From Setaria digitata (taxonomy: Eukaryota; Nematoda; Chromadorea; Rhabditida; Setariidae): DNA of 64,000 bases. The DNA lies in NCBI GenBank assembly GCA_003640385.1, contig RCAB01000216.1:36159-100158 (forward strand). Reading direction: 5' to 3'. Each line of letters starts with the position of its first letter. Within the stretch, counting starts at the first letter, position 1. Made by a program: the position numbers and the translations under genes. Shown piece after piece: positions 40,701 through 53,400 of the stretch. Under the pieces are notes generated by a model. That model made no database searches and was not told the origin of the DNA. It saw only the letters and a list, made by a program, of their open reading frames with translations.

Positions 40701-43700
40701 TGCATTTTCCGCCAGGACATGCTCCGGTTTCAAGGTTGCAGCGTGCACCACCATCACAGTGACATTGTCTAGTACAGTCTAGGCCCCATTCTGCTTTCCC
40801 ACAGGTTTCAGCACACTCTTCTCCCTCAAATTAATTTAATGAATTCCTTCCTTTGAATTTTCAACTTATCATTTCACCGCAAATCAACAGTATGAGGACT
40901 AATAAAATCATTATAACGAAACATCCTGTTCACTTGGTATTCTTTTAATCACTGCGACGAATAAACACCTTATAGCCGGCTCCGCAAAGAAACACTTGGT
41001 CAGAATCGATCCGGAACAAGAACTCCCCCGGTATACCAATATCACTCTTCTCAGCCAGTTGTATTGCATCTTGAGTTCCTGATCCAGGCAATGAATAATG
41101 ACCATCTGCGCCACTAAAACCAGCCTGCAAAATCAAACAGATCACTACCTAATAAGTGAACCATCCTATGACTTCGAGAGAAATTGAGAGAATTTGACTG
41201 CATTTAACTTATCTGAAGATAAACTTAACAAACGAAGAGAACCAAATTTGAACATCTGAATTTCATAAAATCATGAAATAAGTCTGAATTTAAATTAATT
41301 TTTGATTTACCCAAAATCTTCAATATACAAATAAATGTTCACCACAGCATTTTTATTTGTACTCAGTTTGCTATACACAATATGCGCAAATGTTCCACTA
41401 TTACTCATAACCAATGCCACTTGAAACGAATTACCTTCCGAATTCTGCAATGTATTTTATTTTTTATTCGTAATTTTTATGATTTACTTTTTCCTCATTT
41501 TTCCTCGCTTCCGAAATAACAAGTAGAATTAATTTAAATTTGATAGGTACGTGTGATAGCTATGGAGAATTTTATGGATCATTCATCAAAGTTTAATTAG
41601 TCATTAATAGTACTAATAATATATAAGGAGAGGATAATGATGAGACTTATCTGTACTTGTGATTCTGAACTAATTATGAATAGTACTTACGGGTTCTGTA
41701 ATGTCATGAGTATTTTCCCAGGTAACAATGAGTACTGCATTGGGCTTGAATGCTGATCCATAACGGTATTGAATATTTACTTCGTTTTCCACCAAATGCA
41801 GTACTGACGAATCTATAAGGAAAAAGAAAATGTTGAAATTTTTTTCGAGATTTTATAAAATATTCCGGAAAAGTGGAAAATTCGGCAGTAGTAATGTATT
41901 GATAACTGAACTATCTATAAAATGCGTAACCATTTATTTTAATAAAAAGGGAGTCGATAAATTCGTTGCATGCATTTGTAATTTCAGTTTCTTGCGGAAA
42001 GTTCACAATTTAATCAGCAACTTATAACATTGCTGTTTTATTCAAACTTATTAAAAGTTCAGAAAGAATAGTCAGTAGGATTATTGTATCTTACCACTGT
42101 ACTCTCGCCAATCGAAATCAGTGGCTGCTAATTACTTACTTCAAATGTAATTTAGAACCAAGTTGTTTTCTAATCTTCACCCTCATTAGAACGTGAAAGC
42201 ATTAAATAATTCAAAGTTACCATTTGATTCTCTATAATGGACTTTTCCGCCCTGTGCTGACATCCAATAAACAGCAATCACTGGTTGTGGAGATGGTAAG
42301 TTTGATGGTTTCATCGGTACCGCTGATAGACCAATTGCACCATCACGACGGATCTGTGACTTTCGAGAAAAAATGAAACTAACTAAAAAATTTTGATTTT
42401 TTCACATGCTCAAGTCTTGAATATATGCTACATAATATTTTGACTCATATGATGCAATGCTTTGATTTCATTTCATCTTTTTTTCTTAAAACGNTGATTT
42501 TTTCACATGCTCAAGTCTTGAATATATGCTACATAATATTTTGACTCATATGATGCAATGCTTTGATTTCATTTCATCTTTTTTTCTTAAAACGCGTAAT
42601 TGCTGTAACTTTTGATTTATTTAAAAATGAATAGTTTTTAGAATACCTATGATTTCTAATTAAAGAAAGCTTTTTATGTCAGAACGACAGTATTTAAAAT
42701 GAATTGAGAAATAATGAAACTGAAAATATTTTTTCTCAAAAATTATCATCAAAAGGCTACATTGACGGCGTCATATTCCTTGCCGAGAAATTTGAATGAT
42801 TTGTTTAATTTGATGATCTGTGAAGATCCTGTCAGAACCTTATCACCTCTGGCTTCACCGAATGGATATAATCGAGCGCTGAATACGTACGGTACGGTAA
42901 TGTTCAAGTCAATTTGTGGCGTATTTGAGGTGTCGAACTGACGTTTGTATCGGTAGTGCTCTGGAACAAGTGGTCGTTAATAGTTAGTGCGAGTTTCAAT
43001 TATTTCGAATTGAAGATTCAGTCCAAATAAAATTTTAAAATTTGAAAGTGTTCTATTATTTTTTGTGCTGTGGTATTTGCTGAAAAAGATCTTGAAACAC
43101 CTTTCTGTATTCAATATAAAAATCAGTATCAAACAAACATTACAGTCAATAAAAGCCTATCGCAATAAGGGATCCTCGTTAGAATGTACATGATTAATAG
43201 TAGTTAGCTTAAAATCTACGCTATCCCTAAATACAACTATCATAAAATAAACCGAAAAATAATCTTTAAATTTTGTGTTGTAAAAAAATTGTTTGATTTC
43301 ATATATAAATATAATAAAAGCATAAATTTGTATAAACTAGACAACAGCATTGAAAATTCCTAAAAAAAGACCAATATACAAAAGTTAAAACGTCAAATTC
43401 CTTTCGAATCTTAAAGTTTATTGGTTGAACAACGAAGCGGCTTTTAAGAATTACCGAGAAGTATGCTGAATAATGTGACAAGTTGTTTCACTGTTTCATT
43501 ATTTATGTATTTATTGCAGTGTTAAAATATGATGTAAAACGAATTAGTTACCTTTTTTTTCTTTTAATTAAAAACTTAGTCACTGATAGGTAGTCCTTTT
43601 CCATTTCCTCTTATAATATACTTATTATGTAACTGGATTGTGTTGCAACTATTGCAGTAGCATGGGTGGAAGAAGAACAGAACGGACGGCTATTTTCCGG

Positions 43701-46700
43701 TATGCGTAATGTCGAGATAAGGTGTATCGGTGGTTGACCCGATGTATCCTAGTGATTGATTCTAACGATGACCGAATGAAGGATTCATCGACCTGCATGG
43801 AATCAACCTGTTCTTTTAATCTTATTCATCTATCTTCTCTTTGGTCCACTCATCCCCTACTTCATGTTCTGTCACAATATTTGCTCAGCAAGCGCACCAA
43901 TCCAAAATTGTAATAATTAAAAGTAAAATTGGTCACGTATACAACAAATATCTCGATTTAAAATTTATGAAAATTTTCTGAACTTTTAGTATGAAATTTG
44001 AAATGGATTATTATTTTTGCATCGTTCCACCAAAGAGAAATTAATAGAATTAACAAAATGACATCGATGCTAACAGAACATGAAGAACAAGACTTTATAT
44101 CTGTTATTTGTGTTTCGACTAAAAAATTTCTGATTGAATAAAACAAGATTTCACATTTTAGCATTTTCAGAGGATTAAATATAAATTTCGAAAAGGGTTT
44201 ATGGCTTCTTTTGCAAAATTTGATAGAATGGATAATAAAATTTGAAACAAAATCAAAATATTTTTCAACTAGTAAAACAGAAATAATTTAATTTAGTCTT
44301 GAATGTTATTATTCCGCGGAAAGTACCTTAGTGGTGTGGCGTAAGTCAGAGGCTCAGAACTCATATTATTAATAGATAACTGTGTTCTTATAAATTATAA
44401 ATTCCACAGAACTAATTTAGAAAATAGTCGTAACTTTTACATCATTTAAAATGTAATGAATTTTTTACTATAATAGCTCCTTATCCTAGTGTTCTCACCT
44501 GCTGACCTGAGAATTAGAGAGAACTAATATGTGCTTAAATATGAATGCTCAAATTTTAATTTCTTGAGAAAAAAAATCTCAAATTTTAAGACAAAAGTCG
44601 ATAAATAGGAATAAAAAATTAAACTGTGTGAATTTTATTTTTTCACAATTACAAGCGTGAAATCCCATACAGCTGTCTAATTTTTAAAAAGTGAAACTCT
44701 AGATTTGGCGATAACGAGTTTTAAGATTTTGTGTTTTTAGTTTATCAATTCAGTTGTAAACAATACTTTATATTGCAAAAGAAGGTCTTTTCAAGTCCTC
44801 TCAACAAAAAATGATGTTAAAAAGTGTGGATTTTCGTCTACCAATAATGAAACATCAGTTGCCAGCAAGAAAAAATGGCAAAGTAAGCTGCGGAATGGGA
44901 TATTCGATTTAAGCAGATTTTCCCAATGAAAAGAGAGGAAAAAAGAAAGAATTTCTGAAGCACCAATTTCCATATTTAATTTTCTGAATACAGCACCAGC
45001 TTGCAGAGTGATAAGCTTTCTTATATTAACCTTATTTGCCATTTTAATTTAGCTTCTTATTAACTAGTTATGCTGCTTACACTAGCTAATTATAAAACAA
45101 AAACGTGAAAAGTCCTCTTAGTTTTTGCTTAGTAATGCTTGAGATTAGAAAAGTTCATTCTCTTCAAAGAATCAACACAGATTCCCTCTGTTATCACTAC
45201 GACGACATATTTGCTCAAACATAGCCACCGCTCTAATTATCACCATGTTGATATAAAGAATTGCAAACATCTGCTGTAATTTCATATTCCTTTGGTGATT
45301 TATTCTACGAAAAAAAAAAGAGTAGCGAAAGAATTCTCTACAGGTCATTATCATGTGTAATAATCTACGAGCGGTCTCGTCAATATTTATTATCTTTTGA
45401 ATTCACTTCTTTCATACATTGATCAAATGTTTGTCACAAAGTTTTAAATGTGACATGCTAAAAATGGAATTCAAATTGCAATACTTGAATAATGAAAAAC
45501 AGAAAGCAACAATGTAACCCAGCAATTTACGTTCTTAATTGTTTATCACATATTTAAGATCTCAGTATTTTATCTTTGGTAAACACAATAATTCAAGCGA
45601 AAATTTTTGATTTTAAGAAAAAAAATTGGAAATATCGTAAATGAAAAAATGTCGGAAATAACTGAAAAAATGTATAAAATTGCCACTGCTATAATTTGTT
45701 CCTGTAGGGGATGAAAGAACAATTTTACGGGAGGGATTTAAAATGAAAAGAAATGCATTTTCGTAACAGTGTGAAATGAACATTGAAAACTATAATATCC
45801 AATTGTATAAAATCAACTGAAAGATTAAAAAAAATGGAGGAAAATATTAGAAAATAACTGTGAATTATCAGATTGATTGTCAGTCTATTGGAAATAAGTT
45901 TTAAGTTACAGAATAAATTTGTTCAAATAAAAATCTCTTGGCTTTAGTATACCCATAACGCGAATTAGCGATGCTTCGCTGAAATCAATTCGTCAGTCAT
46001 TTTGGATTAACTAATCCTTCAAACAGATTAATTATCTTCTAAAATGTCATTTCTTTTTTAAATTCCTCTAACATTTGTTTATAAAACAAAATCTGAGATA
46101 TTTTGAAAACATATTTCTAAAGAGCTTGCTTTTTCTTCCTTTTTTTTTGAATTTTCTGCACAAAGATGAATAATGAAACTTTGGACTATAATTTGATATC
46201 AAAGAGAAACGTCTAATTTAAAAAGAAGTTGAAATATAGCGATTTTGAATTTTATAAATTTGGTAAAGTGTGAAGCATGCAAGAATGGTTCGTAAATTTT
46301 CAGCCGTTCCCTCACTACTGACAATTAGCGATGAATGGAGGGTGTGTTATTTTGCATCATCAAACTACTAAGCTCAATAAAAAGTGTTAAGAATTCAATT
46401 TTAAGACGAAATTTATAAAACTCCAAAACTAATTCTTACCATTTCGATTTATAAATGAAACATTACTTTCACTCAGTGAAAGCCAGCTGTTACATATTCG
46501 CAGTATCTACTGTGTCAACCATTTTTAATTAAACTTTCACTAATTAAACTTTCCATCATTGGGATAGTTTCGATGTTCTTCAAAGTATAACTTTGAGATA
46601 GGTAACAATATTTTACGTAAGTATGAAAATTATACTTACGTGAGTAGGGATGTTTCTGCTTATCAGTAGATGATACGATATCAACAGCCACCAAAGTAAG

Positions 46701-46724
46701 TATAAAAAGCAGTGAACCGTTCAT
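34748..46724 (-). CDS. dex-1: Nidogen-domain and EGF-repeat extracellular protein, likely DEX-1 orthologue
   Basis: Extracellular matrix or membrane-anchored protein. C. elegans DEX-1, a NIDO/EGF protein, anchors dendrite tips during neuron migration; orthology here is inferred from domain content. Exons in transcript order: 46640-46724, 42761-42960, 42221-42353, 41691-41812, 41343-41444, 40969-41124, 40665-40824, 40482-40604, 40213-40413, 40077-40117, 39635-39875, 39157-39297, 38901-39045, 38705-38805, 38348-38469, 37922-38063, 37264-37400, 36858-37107, 36472-36609, 35986-36108, 35749-35895, about 35305-35447, 35092-35245, 34748-34854. This gives about 1137 residues. Order: signal peptide [23 protein letters not shown]-1 about 50-262 ([34 protein letters not shown]); Cys-rich EGF 267-319; DVDEC EGF 320-360; Ser/Thr/Pro linker; four or five EGFs 441-650; NIDO-2 about 651-867 ([25 protein letters not shown]); three more EGFs to 1003; linker; transmembrane helix about 1103-1128 ([20 protein letters not shown]); short tail RKKRLNISR. 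Doubtful points: a missing AG acceptor before 38063, a GC donor after 40482, the donor of exon 5, and the donor of exon 22. Intron 1 is 3.7 kb. Confidence 0.85.
36109..36319 (-). pseudogene. Cysteine-rich frame with two TAA stops, in phase with the next EGF exon of the nidogen gene
   Basis: Upstream of the EGF exon at 35986-36108 the same reading frame stays open for 70 codons except for two TAA codons. It encodes nine cysteines, for example [16 protein letters not shown] and [20 protein letters not shown]. An acceptor-like tttcag precedes it, but its phase does not fit the preceding exon, so I treat it as intron in the gene model and as a probable decayed exon. Confidence 0.4.
37391..37470. 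repeat. Imperfect tandem duplication covering a splice acceptor
   Basis: The block ggatccacatctcaaacatg ... atgtttaga (37391 on) recurs immediately as ggatctacgtctaaaacatg ... gtgtttaga (from about 37432). On the minus strand the copy nearer the window start contains the acceptor used for exon 17 of the nidogen gene. The other copy carries a more canonical ttttag acceptor but leads into a stop. Confidence 0.7.
42394..42594. other. Exact 100-bp duplication around a single N (probable assembly join)
   Basis: The 100 bases at 42394-42493 are repeated without any difference at 42495-42594, with one N at 42494 between them. Both copies lie in an intron of the nidogen gene. An exact repeat meeting at an N is the signature of a scaffold join whose overlapping ends were not merged, so the true genome probably has one copy. 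Confidence 0.85.
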
Positions 46725-49700
46725 GACATGCACAAAACCGTTTAAGTTTTACGGAACGTAAGTTTTCCGCCACAGCCAATTATACTGTTGCCCTAATTAC
46801 GTATCTTCGTGTATTCCTTACGACCTCCCATTCCATCGTCTGCATCTTTACTGTTTATTTCATCTATCTCTTTCACCTTTTCCTTTTATCCGAAAATAAA
46901 GGGCAAGAGAATGAGAGAAACAGGGAGAGAGAAAGAGAAAGAGAAATGGAATAAAATAATATTATCCTCATTAATTAGTTGTGGGAGAAATGACTACATA
47001 GCTATTTCAACGGTACTTAATGTGTGTTATTGAATGACTGCTCATAAAAACTATAAATTTTAGAAAAATTTTTTAAAAAATATTAATATTTCATAAAATT
47101 TGCTAATGGATGATAAAAGATGACGGAAAACTGTCCCAATTATTTTCACTTTCTTATTGTCATTCCGAATCGACGGCTTGGAAAAATTGTTTAATTCATG
47201 TTTTCACAAAGAGCAATAATTAGGCAGTTTGAAATAATTATGGCAATTTTTATCAAGTGAGGAATAAAAAAAGCTTACTGTTTCAGTTTTTAGTTAAACC
47301 GATAGAAGCCTTCCATGAAATTTGAAGGGTCAATAAAACCAGAAAGTTGCTTATGATACAAAAACGTAACTGAAAAGATAGGTATGTTGCTGAGGCATTA
47401 GACTGTACCACCGAGGCATCGCGAAAAGAATCAGAAAGCAAAAGTAGCCAAAAATTGCCCTGAATAATAACCATACTTAAGAAGCATATGACAAATATGA
47501 TGATTAATTCATCCAGTTAATTTTTATCTGCAGTTTAGTTAATCTGTCTCAGTTTTATTTCTTTGGCATTTCAAGACTGTTACTTAATTTCCTCCTTGAT
47601 GATTTCCTTATCAAGATATTTGAAAATGTGTCTAATAAATGCTTATGTTCAGAAGGTGTGTAATATATGTCTAGGTGTAGTCAAGTCAAACATTCTTTCA
47701 TTGTCAGATCCATCCTGATAAAGTACTCAAGTTGGACTTCTAGAAAACAAACAATATGTGAGTACTACCAAATTAAACAAATACATGTAGTGATATTTCC
47801 GAGAAATTCCAGGAAAAAAAGCCTTCGAAATGACTTAATCTGGATCTTTTACAATACTTTCAAACAGTCTATTTATTTTTGCTATCAAAATTTCTACATA
47901 TGTCATACAATGAATTATTTACTCATTCTTCTCAACTTTTATATTGTCATCCACCTTTTGATTGAAAATAAATCTTTCAATCAATGAGTAATTCTTTAAC
48001 GACACTTCAGACACATATTGTCTTACCTGTATTAATGGATACCAAAATTATTTTTCCATTCTCTTCCACCACAAACAAACAACTTAATTAACCTTTGTCC
48101 CTGATCATTTTCTTACCTTTGTTCTTCTTTCTTTTCATTCTGAGTTTTCGATTAGCAATCGTTATGATCTGATGGCTCACAAATGACTATGAAGGCACTG
48201 TTATTAAAAAGCCTTTGTGAAATGAACCGATAAAAAAACTCGGTACTCTCTTCCTTAGTTCAAAGCATTAGTTTCGAGACCATAAATTGCAACACAACTA
48301 ACGAGACCTTTTTGCAGAGTGCAAATTTGAACCTATCGGACTCGTAGGATGAAATGGCAAGGCTTACTCTCTGATAAATTGAAGTAAACTAGCGATTCAT
48401 GTGACCCTTTCTGTTTCCATACTATCAGTGTGCAATATTGATCAGTGAGCAATTATGTTAATGGTACGAAGTTTTAAGAGTGATAAGAAACCATTAGACA
48501 AGTTCAGGAAAACTGTCCTCACTTGAACTGCTTCATTAAATCACTTTTATAAACTAATTATCGCTTAAAGAAGTGCCACAGACGATTCGACAGAATGGAA
48601 ATTTTATATGTAAACTGAATGAAAGATCTTATGTCAGTACAGATCCCCATATGCCAGCAAGCTAAACATTCAAAATTTCATTCTATCAATCAAGCTTTCT
48701 TCTCCGTAAGCAAATTTACCAGCTGAAAGATTGTTTCTAGAAGAGACGAATATTCGTGGCTTGAGAAGTGATCTGTTGCTTACGTCTTATTATTTCTAAA
48801 TTCAACTTGACAGATGATGGCACAATGTTAAATACCACATCAGTCATGAAACTGGAACAGTGATGCTTACTCACGTAGCCAAACACGTGCGTGTACGCGT
48901 ATTTTATGCTTCTGTGCATTTTGCGTGGACAGTCTCCCTCGACCCTAAGATCTGCGACGACCCAAAAAAAAAAAAATCAAACGTGTCTAAAGAAAAAACT
49001 ACTAATTGCTTTTTGAATTGGCCTAATTCTTATGTATGTCGAAAAAAGGGATAAAGAGAATAAAGGAAAACAGTGCTCTTAATACATCAATTCATCAACA
49101 GTTTCAGCAGACTTTTATAGTACAACGAATTAATAAATTCAAATTAAAAAATTTAATTCAATGAAATTTCATGCGAGAAGGTAAGAATTTTGGGGAAAAA
49201 TTTTCACAGTTTTTGTTTATTAATACAATTAAGTGGCCTAAATCTTATTTTCATAACAGGGAAAAAACAAAATACCTTTGGGTCTAACTCAAAGTAAAAG
49301 ACAGATTTCCANTCAGTAAGGAATTTCCAAGATTTAATTCTGATTTAATAAAGAGAGTAAACCAACAAAGGACTAAAAAACTTGTTAGTTAAGATGCAAT
49401 CAAAGGCTTTCGCGCTGTCAGAAATGACAGAAAAAAGTGCAAAATTTAAATTAAAAATCAAAATAATCACTTCTTAGATATTCAGGTGGAAGTGACCCGA
49501 TAACTTGTTGCCAAGTTAATTAGAATAACTTTAATTTATAGAAAAATATACATCCAAAATGAAGAACTTCTAAAAAAAAATGAATTCCTATTTTCCAATT
49601 CAGAAAAAAAAAACCTTTGAATAAAAACGAGATCAAATATCAAGAAATGTCCATAAATTTATCAAATTCAACAATTTCTTAATTGAGAGCACCAACTCAT

Positions 49701-50450
49701 GATCCCAAAGCATCGATTAAGAGGGAACAACCTCACTCCTTATTAAATATCCAGATCAGAATCTAAATCTTTGTCCTGTTCAGGAAAGCAATAATAGTTT
49801 ACAAACAATTCACGAAGAAAACACTTTAACTTCAACAAATTAATTAAATCAATATGCTTATTTTTTCTCAATACGAACTAATTAGTTGTCCTATTATCTT
49901 GCGATCCCTGTTCTCATGCTCATTAATCCTTGATTCAATTATCACTTAATAATCCTAATTAACAAAATTAGGCTCTTTGAGGAGTAGCATGCATTGTCGT
50001 CAATGGCGCTGTTTAAAAAAAAATGATAAATTTTTCAGAACTTCTACAACATTTGCAAAGATGTCATTAATGAAGGACGTATGAAATGGAAAATTAAAAT
50101 CACATAAGTTCCACCTATCATGACCAACCAAACAACCATAACTCTCCTAATCAGTCCAACGAAGTTACTTCCACTTTAAGTTAGTAAGTCTAATATTTTA
50201 ATAATGATGTTATTAAGTTTTCACACTCATATCATCTGTCGTGAATGCAGTAATCGCAATGATAAAAATAGTTTTATGGAAGTTAATTCCGTTTAAAAGA
50301 ATAAAAGATGAATTACTCTTTGATTTTCAAAAATTTACTGCCAATTTCATTTTATATTTATTCACAAATAACACAGTTGACCACTGAGCACTTGGCCATT
50401 GACCGTGATCCCAAGTTTTGTGTCACAATATAAAGATATTTAAAAGACAA
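46725..50450. other. Gap between the nidogen gene start and the sedoheptulokinase stop
   Basis: About 3.7 kb between two co-oriented minus-strand genes. It should include the nidogen gene promoter and the kinase 3' UTR. Several small ORFs occur, the longest being 106 codons at 47667-47987 (+), but none has recognisable content or splice context. One N is present at 49312. A short purine repeat (gagaaa units) lies near 46918-46947. Confidence 0.5.
50357..50362 (-). terminator. Candidate polyadenylation signal AATAAA for sedoheptulokinase
   Basis: On the minus strand AATAAA lies about 90 bases after the kinase stop codon (50451-50453), a typical distance for a short nematode 3' UTR. Confidence 0.5.
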
Positions 50451-53400
50451 TCATTTTGTACGTAAAAAGTGAAGTGCATGGAGTGCTGCACCATACGCTG
50501 CGCTGCAATTCGAACACGCATCAGCCGTGGTAATCACTTCGAGTATCCCTTGACACTGTCGGACTATTTCGTGGATGAAATAATTTTTATTCGCATTACC
50601 AGCTGGTCTGATACGTTCAATGCCCCATTCTCGAAGTTGATATGGTGGAAGAAGGCGGAATATGTTGGAAATGATTCCACGGGCTGTACAATGAAGCAGC
50701 TGAAAAACAAAATTTCTTTCTCAAGAATGATTAATGGAAACACATCAGCACTAGACAAGATTAGTAAAATAAATATCCACTCCTCAGGCATATTCGTTAC
50801 ACTTATTTATTTATGCTATCTATGTGACCAAACGACACAATTTAAAATTATGCGCTATGAATTTATGAAAGAGGTTGTTGAAAGTGATCCCAAAAGCTTT
50901 TTTAAAGAAGCTTCAGTGAGTTATATTAGCACTGTTCAAACTTACATTAATTTCATTAATAGATATCTGCACTGCAGAAACTGCATAGTACTAATATAAT
51001 GTTCATGTGAAATGATGATACTTTGAAGTTACATTCATTCAACTTCGATTTCACTAGTACGATTTGTTCCATTATTGAACTTTAAAATTAGTTTTGCAAG
51101 GAGTTTGACACCAATTCCGAAATTTACTTTACCTCAGTCTTCCAGAAATATCTTGCTCTTACACTTCACAAGTGCCCTATTTCTTTTAAACTTGCCCTTC
51201 TTTATATCAATTTTCTAATTAATTCCAACATTCCTGTTACTTTTTTGATTTATGCTCTATTAAAAGTTATCATAGTATTTATTAATCTATGTTTTTTTTC
51301 GAAATATTTCATAACAGGAGGTGATCCAACCACAAGGTTGTTGGATTAGATATCAACTCGGTTTATAGAAATACAATTTTCATTTCTAAATTGAATTCCT
51401 TCAACTTATTTCATTCATCATAATTTTCTATCACTGCTCTTAGTGACATCATAACTTGAATCAAATTTTTTCACATCTGAATTGATCCCGAAAAATAAAA
51501 CTTTTCCGGAAATGAGCGATATTTCAAACACCAACTCAGTTAATTCAATCGTAAGTTGGATGGCGTGAATTTTTAAACGACTCCTAGTTGAAGAAGCATA
51601 ACAACAAAATTTCTACTATCAAGCATACCTCATCAATGGTGGTACTTGAATTGATTCCAGAAATATATGATAGAGCACTGTCCGCACGTTCCGGTATAAA
51701 CACTGGTTTGACGACTACAGATGATGAGCAATCTCCAACGCGACTTAACACATCGTTTAACTTTTCATAATCTACCTTTAAATTGTTGGTACCTGAGACA
51801 ATTTTTGAGGCCCATTCAACTACCTTCTGTAAAGTAACGCTATTATTCATTATATGAGGACACTGAAGAAATCTGCACTGAATACCAGAAATACTTCTAA
51901 AAACGGAATATGCTTGTTTATTATGGTCACCTGTGCAATCAAATCAATCGCAATACCACCATTCATTGATGCAGCTACGATTATCTTTTCTTTTCTGCTC
52001 TTACCAAAGAATGGTTCCGTAAGAAGCGGAACTGAAGCTGTCCGATCTATGGTTGGTACGAAGCACAACTGCGCTGATGTCCCCAAATTTAACACTTAAA
52101 GTTTCGAGTCTTCAGTAATTAATGAAATAGCAACTGATATCCTTTACAGTGAACTTTGAAATATACAATTCAGCCTTATTATAACGAAAGCGAAAAGAAG
52201 GAATCAATTTTCATGCACTAAACTTTGGAGGGCGGATTAACCCTCCAAAGTTAGTGTTATTGGATTAACCCTCCAAAGTTAGTGTTATTTATTAACCCAT
52301 GCTTTTTTTGATGAATTAAATGGATGTACAGAAATATTATGAAATTTAGGATTTAAGATATTCCAAATATTTCCTACTAAACTTTAGTAAAAAGAGTTAA
52401 CCAAATTTGCGCTTATATTTCTAATAGATATGGAAAGTTTTAAACACTTGTAAACGAATACAGATTAAAATTATTGCAAAGATTAGTTAATTAATTATTG
52501 GCAAAAAAAGGTTATAACTACTAGACGCCTCTTTAAGATGTTTTTTTGCTAAAATATTAAATGAAGCAATAATTATTGCAAATTCAAGTACCAGCTGTTC
52601 CTGGTTCTAGCAATGGATATACAGTGCTTTGAAGGTCACCGCAAGATGCTAAAAGTTTCGCACCAACTGGTAGACCAAAGCTTGCTTGTCTCACTGAACC
52701 AACAATTTTTTCGGTTGAACAAATCGTTGGAAGTAAGTGGATTGGTACTAATTCATCCTGGAGTAAAATGAATCTTTGTAAAATTCATGTTACATAATTA
52801 TTCTATTTCTTATTCTTGGAAATTTCGCTTCATATGTGTTTAATTGATGACATAATGAATTCTTCCCAAGATATCCAATACTAGATCCGATACCTTGCGA
52901 CATATCAACAGAACAAGCATTACACTCATTAGAAAAGCATTCAAATTTTCATTTTCCATTACTGAATTTTATGAACCTCATGATGACAGCTTGTCCAAGC
53001 TGTTCACCGGTAACTGAAAAAGTACAGTCACTCCAATTGCAATATTATAATTTTCACAGAATTGCTGTAATAAGCGAAAGAACGCAGAAAACGTTGACCG
53101 ATATAGTCCAACATCCATCATAGGAGCAGTATCCCCAGCTATATGCATTTTGAATACCAATGAACGCATGAACAGACTGAGAAAGGTAGCAAATGGTCAT
53201 ATCCATAATGGTACCACAGCATGTCCATGCTTCGTTAAGTTGACCAGAAGAATGGAGCCATGCAAGGATTACCATGCCAAAACCAATGTGTAAGTTACCA
53301 TAATCCCATCTGCACATATCACAAAAACCAATAAACATTAATGACTTACTAAGCACAAAATTAACATTAACGAGTTCTTTCAAAAAATTATTATGACAGT

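Noticed and set aside
50469..50999. A 176-codon plus-strand ORF, the longest simple ORF here
   Set aside because: It runs antisense over the last sedoheptulokinase exon, which explains its openness; the minus-strand product is clearly FGGY-like.
52978..53092. Possible extra kinase exon with an open frame after the fourth exon
   Set aside because: The direct join from 53093 to 52757 gives a length within one residue of human SHPK at that place; the extra frame does not resemble the family.
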